From: Sphingomonadales bacterium UBA6171
GTDB taxonomy: Bacteria > Pseudomonadota > Alphaproteobacteria > Sphingomonadales > Sphingomonadaceae
Direction of reading: 5' to 3'
DNA: 13,080 nucleotides
Assembly: GCA_002422985.1 (NCBI GenBank)
Contig: DITZ01000063.1
Span: 1 to 13,080 of the forward strand
The position numbers were made by a program, and so were the translations under genes. Position 1 is the first letter of the stretch. Every line of letters starts with the position of its first letter. This document shows, one piece after another, positions 7,334 to 13,080 of the stretch. The notes below the pieces were generated by a model. It was not told the DNA's origin. It searched no databases and saw only the letters and a list, made by a program, of their open reading frames with translations.

Positions 7334-8688
7334 CGGGCGGGGGCGCACTTCCCACCTCGCAGCCGGCGCTTGGCGCGGGCAAAGCCCTGCTGACGCTGGC
7401 GGGGCTGCCTTTCCATCGCCGCACCGCCATGTTTTTCCTGACCTTCGCGCTCACGCTCAATTTTGTCGACCGGCAGATCGTCAACATATTGGCCGAACCG
7501 ATCCGGCAGGAGTTGGGGCTCGCGGATTGGCAAATCGGCCTGATGTCGGGCCTTGCATTTGCATTGCTGTACAGCTTCGCCGGAATCCCGATCGCGCGCT
7601 GGGCGGATCGCGGGAACCGGCCGAAGATCATGGCACTATCCGTTCTGGTCTGGAGCGGCTTCACCATCGCGTGCAGTTTCGCGCGAAACTTTCCCCTGCT
7701 TCTGGCCGGGCGTGTCGGCGTGGGGATAGGGGAGGCCGGCCTGACGCCGGCCGCAAATTCGCTCATCCTCGATTATTATCCGCCGGAACGCCGCGCCTCG
7801 GCGCTGTCGATCTATTATCTCGGCGTGCCGCTGGGAACTTTGGCCGGCATGGCATTGGGAGGGCTGGTTGCCGATGCCTATGGTTGGCGCACCGCCTTTC
7901 TGGTGGCCGGCTTGCCAGGTCTGCTGATCGCGCCCATTCTGCTGCTCGTCTTGCGCGAACCGCGCACGGCTCGTCCCATCCTGTTGCAATCGGCACCGCT
8001 GGGGGCATTCGCGACGGTAAAAGCGCTTTGGGCCATCCGCACCTATCGCCTCGTCGTGTTGGCGACGGCGATTCAGGCGGCGGTGGGATATGGTTTCGGA
8101 CCTTTCATCGCCTCCTTTTTCGTCCGCAACCATGGTCCGGAGATCGCCGCTTTGGCCGCACGGGCCGGAATCGGGGTGTCGGGCTTTCTGGGCCTGACGC
8201 TGGGTCTTTCAACCGGTCTCGCCGGTGCCGCCGGTGTGTGGCTGGGCGGGTTACTGGCCGATCGTTACGGCCGCAGCGATGTCCGTGCCTATGTAACCGT
8301 TCCCGCCCTGGCGTCGCTGGCAACCCTTCCCTGCTATGCCGTCATCTTCAGCGTGGAGAGCGGCGTGCTGGCGCTGGCGGGCCTTGCGCTCCCCAACATG
8401 CTCGCCGCCATGTGGATGGGCCCCATTCACAGCACGCAGCAAAGCGTCTCGCCACTGGAGATGCGCAGCGGGGCAACCGCGCTCTTTCTCCTGGTCCTGA
8501 ACTTCATCGGCATAGGCCTCGGCCCACTCTTTGTCGGGACGGCCAGTGACGCGATCTCCTGGTATTTTAATCAGGATTCCGGTAGTAGTTTGCGTGCCGC
8601 TCTTATCATGACGAGTCTGATCACACCGCTCGCCGCGCTGCTTTTCTGGCGGGCTAGAACGTCGATCGAGCGCGATATGGCCAAGTGA
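7330..8688 (+). CDS. MFS transporter (spinster/aromatic-compound type)
   Basis: 452 residues with about 12 hydrophobic segments and the MFS motif A G-x-P-I-A-R-W-A-D-R-G-N-R in the loop after TM2 (about 85-97), echoed as GGLLADRYGR in the second half. The opening of TM1, TLNFVDRQIVNILAEPI, is typical of the spinster-like/aromatic uptake MFS proteins common in sphingomonads. It lies in the inner membrane and could import the substrate or export an intermediate. The chosen TTG start gives a TTGA overlap with the aldehyde dehydrogenase stop. An ATG at 7261 would overlap that gene by 73 bases and add a non-family N-terminus; an ATG at 7429 would cut into TM1. No strong ribosome binding site is visible, so expression probably depends on coupling. 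Start confidence is moderate. Confidence 0.88.
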   Translation: MTGGGALPTSQPALGAGKALLTLAGLPFHRRTAMFFLTFALTLNFVDRQIVNILAEPIRQELGLADWQIGLMSGLAFALLYSFAGIPIARWADRGNRPKIMALSVLVWSGFTIACSFARNFPLLLAGRVGVGIGEAGLTPAANSLILDYYPPERRASALSIYYLGVPLGTLAGMALGGLVADAYGWRTAFLVAGLPGLLIAPILLLVLREPRTARPILLQSAPLGAFATVKALWAIRTYRLVVLATAIQAAVGYGFGPFIASFFVRNHGPEIAALAARAGIGVSGFLGLTLGLSTGLAGAAGVWLGGLLADRYGRSDVRAYVTVPALASLATLPCYAVIFSVESGVLALAGLALPNMLAAMWMGPIHSTQQSVSPLEMRSGATALFLLVLNFIGIGLGPLFVGTASDAISWYFNQDSGSSLRAALIMTSLITPLAALLFWRARTSIERDMAK

Positions 8689-8745
8689 AAGTCAATTAAC
8701 CACGTGTAACAGTAGCTTTTCATCTTCATTGTCTGGAGAAATAAA
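8689..8745 (+). promoter_or_regulatory. AT-rich spacer ahead of oxygenase system 2
   Basis: This 57-base gap between the transporter and the second oxygenase alpha gene is AT-rich relative to its surroundings, with a CACGTG palindrome at 8701-8706. It may contain a promoter and operator for the oxygenase/PdxA-like block. GGAGAA (8735-8740) is the ribosome binding site for the ATG at 8746. No clear -35/-10 pair is seen. Confidence 0.35.
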
Positions 8746-10167
8746 ATGTCAGCCGATCATGATCTAACGCTCGACGAGAGCCGGACGCCATTGTCCGCCG
8801 GGGAAAGTGCCCATGCGCCAGCAGGACCGCACCGCATGCCGGACCGCCTCGACGTGTCACACAGCAATTATGACGGGGATGGCCTGCGATCGCTCGCGCC
8901 GCCTGGCTGGGTTCATTCGGCGGTCTATACCGACCCGAAAATCTTCGATCTTGAGATGGAGCGCATTTTCCACACGGGCTGGCTTTATATCGGTCATGAG
9001 AGCGAAATTGCGAAGACGGGCGAGTTCAAGCGCCGGCAAATGGGCCGTCAACCGGTCATATTTGTTCGCGGCCAGGATGGCGTGATACGCGTCCTTCTGA
9101 ATCGCTGCCGCCACAGGGGCGCGGTCGTCTGCGAGGTGGATGAAGGCAGGGATAATTTTTTCCGCTGCTGGTATCATGGCTGGACCTATTCCAACGCTGG
9201 CGAACTGGTGAGCGTGTCCGGTCCCGAAGGCTATGGGCCGAGTTTCGACGCGCGTGAAAATGGTCTGACACCAGTGCCGCGCGTCGAGAATTATCGTGGT
9301 TTCATATTTGCGGCACTGAGCGAAAATGTCATTCCTCTTGAGGAATATCTTGGCGGCGCAGCCAGGATGATCGACATTCTGATCGACGCCGCACCGGGCG
9401 GCGAGCTGAGCGTGCGCGCCGGATACAACCGGACGACCTATAAAGGGAATTGGAAGCAGGTCGGCATGGATGGATATCATCCGCTGTTTGTCCATGCCTC
9501 GGTGCTGGCCACATGGGAGCGGGACGCCGATTCCGGCCATAGTCTCGGTGCCACGCACAGTGCCAACCCCTTCAGTTTTGACGGCATATCAGAAACGCGC
9601 GACTTTGGTCATGGCCACACGATGCTCGATTTCCGTGAACATCGGCTCAAGCATGGCGGAAAACTTCGCTCGCTTCTGGAAAACACGCCGGGCGGCAAGG
9701 ACTATATCGAAGCGCTGTATGCCGAGCATGACAGCGCCTGGGCGGATTTGCTCCTTGCCATGGCCGGCGATCCCCATGTTGGCGTGTTCCCCAATCTGCA
9801 GCTGATCAACAACCAGATCCGGATCGTCAATCCTGTGTCCGTGGACGAGACGGAGGTTGTGATGTTCCCGGTGCTGTTCGCCAGGGCCAGCACCGAAATC
9901 AATGCCCTGAGACTTCGCCAGCATGAATCCTTCTATGGACCGGCAGGGTCCGGCTCGTCGGACGACGCCGAGATTTTCGAGCGGGTTCAACTCGGCCTCG
10001 GGGCCAATCTCGATCCGTGGATCAATATTTCACGCGGAATGGAGCGCGAGCGGGTCGAAAGCGACGGGACGATCGTCGGCCATATTTCCGACGAGGTCCC
10101 GCAACGGGCACAGATGAGCCAGTGGCTGGCGATGATGGCTGATAAACCGGCCGATGGGAGACAATAA
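8746..10167 (+). CDS. Rieske ring-hydroxylating oxygenase, alpha subunit (system 2)
   Basis: 473 residues. A polar extension of about 45 residues precedes the Rieske domain, which has Cys121-x-His123-Arg-Gly and Cys141-x2-His144-Gly-Trp, the canonical [2Fe-2S] site. The catalytic domain has Asp242-Gly-Tyr-His245-x4-His250 and Asp407 in SDDAEIFERVQ as the probable third ligand of the mononuclear iron. The segment between NWK and DGYH is only four residues (QVGM); classical subunits have seven or eight, including a conserved E-N pair. It is followed at one base by its beta subunit and then by a PdxA-family dehydrogenase, the same order as in terephthalate clusters (A2-A3-B), so a carboxylated aromatic ring is the likely target. 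No ferredoxin or reductase is adjacent. It is diverged from the system 1 alpha subunit, which is about 75 residues shorter. Confidence 0.94.
   Translation: MSADHDLTLDESRTPLSAGESAHAPAGPHRMPDRLDVSHSNYDGDGLRSLAPPGWVHSAVYTDPKIFDLEMERIFHTGWLYIGHESEIAKTGEFKRRQMGRQPVIFVRGQDGVIRVLLNRCRHRGAVVCEVDEGRDNFFRCWYHGWTYSNAGELVSVSGPEGYGPSFDARENGLTPVPRVENYRGFIFAALSENVIPLEEYLGGAARMIDILIDAAPGGELSVRAGYNRTTYKGNWKQVGMDGYHPLFVHASVLATWERDADSGHSLGATHSANPFSFDGISETRDFGHGHTMLDFREHRLKHGGKLRSLLENTPGGKDYIEALYAEHDSAWADLLLAMAGDPHVGVFPNLQLINNQIRIVNPVSVDETEVVMFPVLFARASTEINALRLRQHESFYGPAGSGSSDDAEIFERVQLGLGANLDPWINISRGMERERVESDGTIVGHISDEVPQRAQMSQWLAMMADKPADGRQ
10156..10160 (+). promoter_or_regulatory. Ribosome binding site for oxygenase beta-2
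   Basis: GGGAG lies at the end of the alpha gene, eight bases before the ATG at 10169. It supports 10169 as the start over the in-frame ATG at 10154, which would put the motif inside the coding sequence. Confidence 0.55.
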
Positions 10168-10168
10168 G

Positions 10169-10726
10169 ATGAGCACGGCAGCAGCAGCAGCGGCAGACTT
10201 TGGGGATACCTCGCTCTTCACGGCATCCAAGGATAGCCAGGCGATCATGCCTGGAAGCGAATTTTTTGGGGAAATCGAAGCATTTCTGTATTTCGAAGCC
10301 GAGCTGATGGACAGCCACGCCTATGATAGCTGGCACGCGCTCTGGGAGCCGGGCGGACTCTACTGGGTCCCCTGCAACCATGCCGACCTCGATCCCAATC
10401 AGTCCGTCTCCATCATATATGAACATACCGACCAGCTCGGGGATCGTATATTCCGGTTGAAGGACAAGCGGATGCACTCGCAAAGCCCGAAGTCCCGGCT
10501 GATCCGCATCATCTCGAACATCTCGGTCACCACGTCCGGGGCATCGGATATCCTGGTCTTTTCCAACTTCATTCTGGGTGAAGCGCGCGCCGGCCAGCAG
10601 CAATCCCTGTTTGGGCGTGCAACCCACCGGCTGAAACAGGGGCCCGATGGCTTCAAAATCGCAGGCAAGAAAGTCTATCTGATCAATAATGATGCGCCCA
10701 TGCGCAACGTTACCTTTCTGCTATGA
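10169..10726 (+). CDS. Rieske oxygenase small (beta) subunit (system 2)
   Basis: 185 residues. After an Ala-rich, probably disordered N-terminus (STAAAAAADF) comes the beta-subunit core: IEAFLYFEAELMDSHAYDSW is the family's first helix, FSNFILGEAR the central strands, and FGRATHRLKQGPDGFKIAGK the conserved C-terminal region before the KKVYLINND strand. It would pair with the alpha subunit upstream as the structural partner. The start lies one base after the alpha stop and its own stop overlaps the next ATG (ATGA, 10723-10726). The Ala run comes from a repeated GCAGCA tract near the start, a place where the length may vary among strains. Confidence 0.92.
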   Translation: MSTAAAAAADFGDTSLFTASKDSQAIMPGSEFFGEIEAFLYFEAELMDSHAYDSWHALWEPGGLYWVPCNHADLDPNQSVSIIYEHTDQLGDRIFRLKDKRMHSQSPKSRLIRIISNISVTTSGASDILVFSNFILGEARAGQQQSLFGRATHRLKQGPDGFKIAGKKVYLINNDAPMRNVTFLL

Positions 10727-11739
10727 TCGGTGCGGGGGAGGGGGCAGGGAAGCGACGCCGTGACGGGATGCTGATCGCTACCGTGATCGGCGATCCGGCC
10801 GGAATCGGTCCGGAGGTCTGCGTCAAGGCACTTGCCGCCGACAGCCGGCGCCACCCGGTTCGGCACTTGCTGATCGGAAGCATCGACGCCGTCCGCGTCG
10901 CCGCCGCTGCAAGCGGGATCACATCGCCCATCTATAAGGTGGATTCGCCGGATGCCGTTTCCGGTGCGGCGGGTGAAATCGCTGTGCTTGATCCCGGCAC
11001 GCTCGCGCGGGCGGCATGGGATATCGGGCAGCCGGGTGCCGCTTCTGGCCGGGCGGTGATGGAATGGATCCGCCTGGCCGAGCAACTGGCCCGGAACGGC
11101 GAGATTGACGGCTGGATCATGGCCCCGGTCGATTCGCAATCGCTCAAATCCTCCGGTGAAATCAAATCAATCGACGATCTCCAGCCCGCCGGAACCTATC
11201 TTCTGAGAGTCAGTCCCTCGTTACGCATCGTCCCGATATCCGAGCATATCAGCATCGCCGAGGTTCCGGCCACGGTCTCTGCCGGGGCGGTGTCGGCCTT
11301 GATTGCTCTCGTCGACCAGACCTTCAGGCGCTGGGGCGTCGATGCCCCCAGGATCGGTGTCGCCGGCCTCAATCCGCATGCGATGGGAAGCGAGGAAGGG
11401 CGCGAGATCGCGCCGGCGGTCGAGCGGGAACGCGCGGCCGGACGCCAGGTCGAGGGGCCCGTCTCACCCGACTCGATATTTCGTCTTGCCATGGAGGGGC
11501 GATACGACGTCGTCATCTCCATGTATCATGATCAGGGCCAGATCGCGCTCAAGACCGCCGCTTTCGAAGGTGCGTGCACCATCTTTATCGGTCTCGATTA
11601 TGTTCATCTGACCGTGCCGCACGGCTCGGCCATGGCGATTGCAGGGCAGGGCATCGCCCAATATGCCAGCATGGCCGCCGCAATGAAAATGGCCGAATCC
11701 CTCTGCGCTGGGCGAGGCTTTGATATCGGCGGCGACTGA
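10723..11739 (+). CDS. PdxA-family dehydrogenase, probably a decarboxylating cis-dihydrodiol dehydrogenase
   Basis: 338 residues of the PdxA (4-hydroxythreonine-4-phosphate dehydrogenase) superfamily, NAD-dependent and metal-requiring. Seen: GDPAGIGPE (23-31), the GLNPHA metal-ligand motif (His219), MYHDQGQ (His269) and PHGSAMAIAGQG (299-310). The third PdxA metal ligand, in the GHTE motif, is missing: the aligned segment reads LQPAGTYLL (153-161). The PINK-type motif reads PVDSQS. These losses argue against vitamin B6 synthesis. TphB of terephthalate degraders belongs to this family and oxidatively decarboxylates a carboxylated cis-dihydrodiol to a catechol; position directly behind an oxygenase alpha/beta pair suggests an equivalent job. 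The start at 10723 overlaps the beta stop but has no ribosome binding site; an in-frame ATG at 10768, just before the conserved LIATVIGDPAG, is a real alternative. Family certain, role likely. Confidence 0.88.
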   Translation: MIGAGEGAGKRRRDGMLIATVIGDPAGIGPEVCVKALAADSRRHPVRHLLIGSIDAVRVAAAASGITSPIYKVDSPDAVSGAAGEIAVLDPGTLARAAWDIGQPGAASGRAVMEWIRLAEQLARNGEIDGWIMAPVDSQSLKSSGEIKSIDDLQPAGTYLLRVSPSLRIVPISEHISIAEVPATVSAGAVSALIALVDQTFRRWGVDAPRIGVAGLNPHAMGSEEGREIAPAVERERAAGRQVEGPVSPDSIFRLAMEGRYDVVISMYHDQGQIALKTAAFEGACTIFIGLDYVHLTVPHGSAMAIAGQGIAQYASMAAAMKMAESLCAGRGFDIGGD

Positions 11740-11740
11740 C

Positions 11741-12013
11741 CCGGCAGTTGAACAGCAGACACAGATGGCGGCACGCGCCTTGGCGAAAGCCGGGTTCGTG
11801 CACGCCCTTGGCCATTGATGCGCGGCAATCGCCATGGGCGCATCATCAACATATCGTCGAGCGCGGTGACTATGAGCCGGCCGGACCATCTGCATTATAT
11901 GGGCTCCAAAGCGGCGGCGGGCGGCAGCATGTCGCACCATGTGCCTTTGACAAGCGCGCCCGGAGAGCTATGCAATCTCTGCGTTCGACCCCGTAAATAT
12001 CTCAGCGAGAGGT
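11741..12013 (+). pseudogene. Remnant of a short-chain dehydrogenase/reductase gene
   Basis: This 270-base gap holds no intact gene but keeps pieces of an SDR. In one frame, 11818-11925 reads GRIINISSSAVTMS then HLHYMGSKAAAGG: Ser (11857-11859), Tyr (11896-11898) and Lys (11908-11910) have exactly the SDR spacing S-x12-Y-x3-K and align without gaps to the FabG catalytic segment. In another frame just before it, 11762-11813 reads QMAARALAKAGFVHALGH, like the Rossmann helix and second strand of an SDR N-terminus, ended by TGA. After the Lys the frame appears to shift again. An intact SDR needs about 750 bases, so the gene has lost more than half its length by internal deletion and frameshifts. 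It may once have been a dihydrodiol dehydrogenase of this pathway. The catalytic match is strong; the N-terminal piece is less certain. Confidence 0.6.
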
Positions 12014-12055
12014 GTGGCAGACAGCGTGACAGACATATCCCCGATACGTGACACT

Positions 12056-12694
12056 ATGCCCACGCCGCAGGCCGAGCGCAGCCGGAAGATGCGGGCGAGG
12101 ATTCTTTCGGCAGCCATCAATTTATTGCGCGAGAAGGGATATTCGGCGTTTCGCGTCGCAGATGTTGCCGATAGCGCCGGCATATCGCGTGGTGCCCAGC
12201 TCCATCATTTCCCGACCAAGGACCAGCTTGTCGCCGCCTGCCTGCAGCAGGTTTTTTCCGCCTCGCTGGAACGGGCGACCATCGCAGCGGGCAAGGCGAT
12301 TGACGATGACGGGCTGCTCCAGGCTGCCAGCAAGGATGGGGAAGCCTTCTTCTACGGCCAGGATTTTCTGATCGCGCTCGACCTCGTCATCGCCGGAAAC
12401 AAGCTTCGCCCGCTGGCTGATGATGTTCGCGGCATATCGCGCCAGCGACGCGTCGGGGCCGAACAGGTCTGGGTCAGCCGATTTGTCGAGACCGGCCTGT
12501 CTGCGTCGGACGCCGAAGACATATTATGGCTGTTGTGGAGCGTGATCCGCGGATTGGCCGTGCGCGCCCAGATCGAACAGGACCCAGAGCGGGCAAAACG
12601 CGTCACCGAGCTGACGATTTCCCTGCTGACCGACTATGCGCAGCAGCTGCGTAACCGCAAAGAGGGGAATGGCGGGCCCAGCGTCTCTGGTTGA
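12056..12694 (+). CDS. TetR/AcrR-family transcriptional regulator
   Basis: 212 residues from the ATG at 12056. The N-terminal domain has the TetR helix-turn-helix: RARILSAAINLLREKGYSAF followed by RVADVADSAGISRGAQLHHF and PTKDQLV, with the recognition helix at about 43-50. The C-terminal part (about 65-205) is the helical ligand-binding and dimerisation domain. It is the only regulator in the window and probably represses the catabolic genes upstream, being relieved by a substrate or intermediate; the target is not shown by sequence and no clear operator palindrome was found. In-frame GTG codons at 12014 and 12026 are alternative starts; none of the three has a well-placed ribosome binding site. 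It sits behind the SDR remnant in the same direction and converges on the acyl-CoA synthetase gene. Confidence 0.9.
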   Translation: MPTPQAERSRKMRARILSAAINLLREKGYSAFRVADVADSAGISRGAQLHHFPTKDQLVAACLQQVFSASLERATIAAGKAIDDDGLLQAASKDGEAFFYGQDFLIALDLVIAGNKLRPLADDVRGISRQRRVGAEQVWVSRFVETGLSASDAEDILWLLWSVIRGLAVRAQIEQDPERAKRVTELTISLLTDYAQQLRNRKEGNGGPSVSG

Positions 12695-12712
12695 AGCGTC
12701 TCTGGTTGAAGC
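12680..12712. repeat. 15-bp tandem duplication at the regulator's stop codon
   Basis: AGCGTCTCTGGTTGA occurs twice head to tail (12680-12694 and 12695-12709), and three further bases (AGC) start a third copy. The first copy contains the last codons and the TGA stop of the TetR gene, so the second lies just after it and leaves the protein unchanged. It looks like a recent slippage or duplication event. Confidence 0.9.
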
Positions 12713-12780
12713 CAGCACAAGCAGGCTTCGGGCCACAAGGCGATTGCCGCCGAACCGTCGCGCCCCACCGTCCGCCTCCC

Positions 12781-13080
12781 TCAGCCGGAATAGCAATCCC
12801 CATAGCGTTCACGCAATTGTTTCTTGTCGATTTTCCCGGTCGCGGTCAGCGGCACGGTGCCGAACAGGATGCGATCGGGCAGCTGCCATTTCGCGAACTC
12901 TCTGGAAAGGGCTGCGAGAATTTCAGCTTCGTCGGGATTGATTCCGTCATGCGGCTCCACAATCAAGAGCGGGCGCTCTTCCCATTTGGGATGCGGAATG
13001 CCGACGACGGCGGCGATCTTGACCCCTTCGCACCCGGCAGCAACATTCTCCAGGTCGATCGAGCTGATCCACTCGCCGCC
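12781..13080 (-). CDS. AMP-forming acyl-CoA synthetase, C-terminal part (runs off the right edge)
   Basis: Only the last 99 residues are inside the window; the frame stays open to base 13080. The visible part is the C-terminal lid domain of an ANL-family acyl-CoA synthetase: GGEWISSIDLEN at the start is the A8-type hinge region, VVGIPHPKWEERP a typical next strand, and TATGKIDKKQLRERY the A10 motif with the catalytic Lys (residue 83 of the visible part). Such enzymes activate a carboxylic acid with ATP and CoA via an acyl-adenylate. The GGEWISS form is common in medium- and long-chain fatty-acyl-CoA synthetases; aromatic or side-chain acids are possible too. It is on the opposite strand and convergent with the regulator, 86 bases apart, so it belongs to another transcription unit. 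No strong terminator hairpin was found between them. Confidence 0.93.
   Translation of the reverse strand, partial: GGEWISSIDLENVAAGCEGVKIAAVVGIPHPKWEERPLLIVEPHDGINPDEAEILAALSREFAKWQLPDRILFGTVPLTATGKIDKKQLRERYGDCYSG

Noticed and set aside
7527..8549. A 340-codon open frame on the plus strand in another frame of the transporter gene
   Set aside because: It is rich in Arg, Gly and Ala with no hydrophobic pattern or family motif, while the overlapping frame encodes a clear 12-segment MFS protein.
8701..8706. CACGTG as a possible operator
   Set aside because: The symmetry stops after six bases; the flanking bases do not pair, so it is too short to call a regulator site.
12695..12780. Terminator between the convergent regulator and acyl-CoA synthetase genes
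   Set aside because: The best inverted repeat (AAGCC...GGCTT, about 12709-12728) has only five base pairs, a 10-base loop and no T-run.
1..13080. CRISPR arrays, tRNA/rRNA genes, insertion sequences or phage genes
   Set aside because: I found no regularly spaced repeats, cloverleaf-like sequences, transposase frames or terminal inverted repeats in the window.

Overview
The window looks like part of an aromatic-compound catabolic locus from a sphingomonad-type alphaproteobacterium (Sphingobium, Novosphingobium or Sphingomonas). This is an inference from the GC-rich coding sequence, the close packing of two Rieske oxygenases with a TonB-dependent receptor, and the absence of ferredoxin or reductase genes beside the oxygenases. 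No rRNA, tRNA or other taxonomic marker is present.

Layout. (1) 83-1797: two tandem, translationally overlapping genes for two-domain VOC (type I extradiol dioxygenase fold) proteins. The second keeps the metal and catalytic residues; the first has lost all three metal ligands and looks like a pseudoenzyme partner. (2) 1890-3571: Rieske oxygenase alpha and beta subunits (system 1). (3) 3630-5822: TonB-dependent outer-membrane receptor. (4) 5876-7333: NAD(P)-dependent aldehyde dehydrogenase, followed with a 4-base overlap by an MFS transporter (7330-8688). (5) 8746-11739: a second Rieske oxygenase alpha/beta pair (system 2), followed with another 4-base overlap by a PdxA-family dehydrogenase. 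(6) about 11741-12013: the decayed remnant of a short-chain dehydrogenase. (7) 12056-12694: a TetR-family regulator. (8) 12781 to the right edge, minus strand: the C-terminal 99 residues of an acyl-CoA synthetase, convergent with the regulator.

How the parts may work together (inference). The receptor and MFS protein would move the substrate across the outer and inner membranes. The two oxygenases would attack the ring or rings. The PdxA-like enzyme would oxidise, probably with decarboxylation, a carboxylated cis-dihydrodiol to a catechol, as TphB does in terephthalate degradation. The active VOC protein would cleave a catechol-type ring next to a hydroxyl (extradiol), and the aldehyde dehydrogenase would process a released aldehyde. 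The oxygenase plus PdxA grouping points to a carboxylated aromatic substrate, but the exact compound cannot be read from the sequence. The electron-transfer partners and the lower pathway (hydrolase, hydratase, aldolase) must lie elsewhere.

The least ordinary points are the metal-less VOC protein fused by overlap to an intact one, the shortened active-site helix segment in both oxygenase alpha subunits, the missing GHTE-type motif of the PdxA-like enzyme, and the fossil dehydrogenase behind it.
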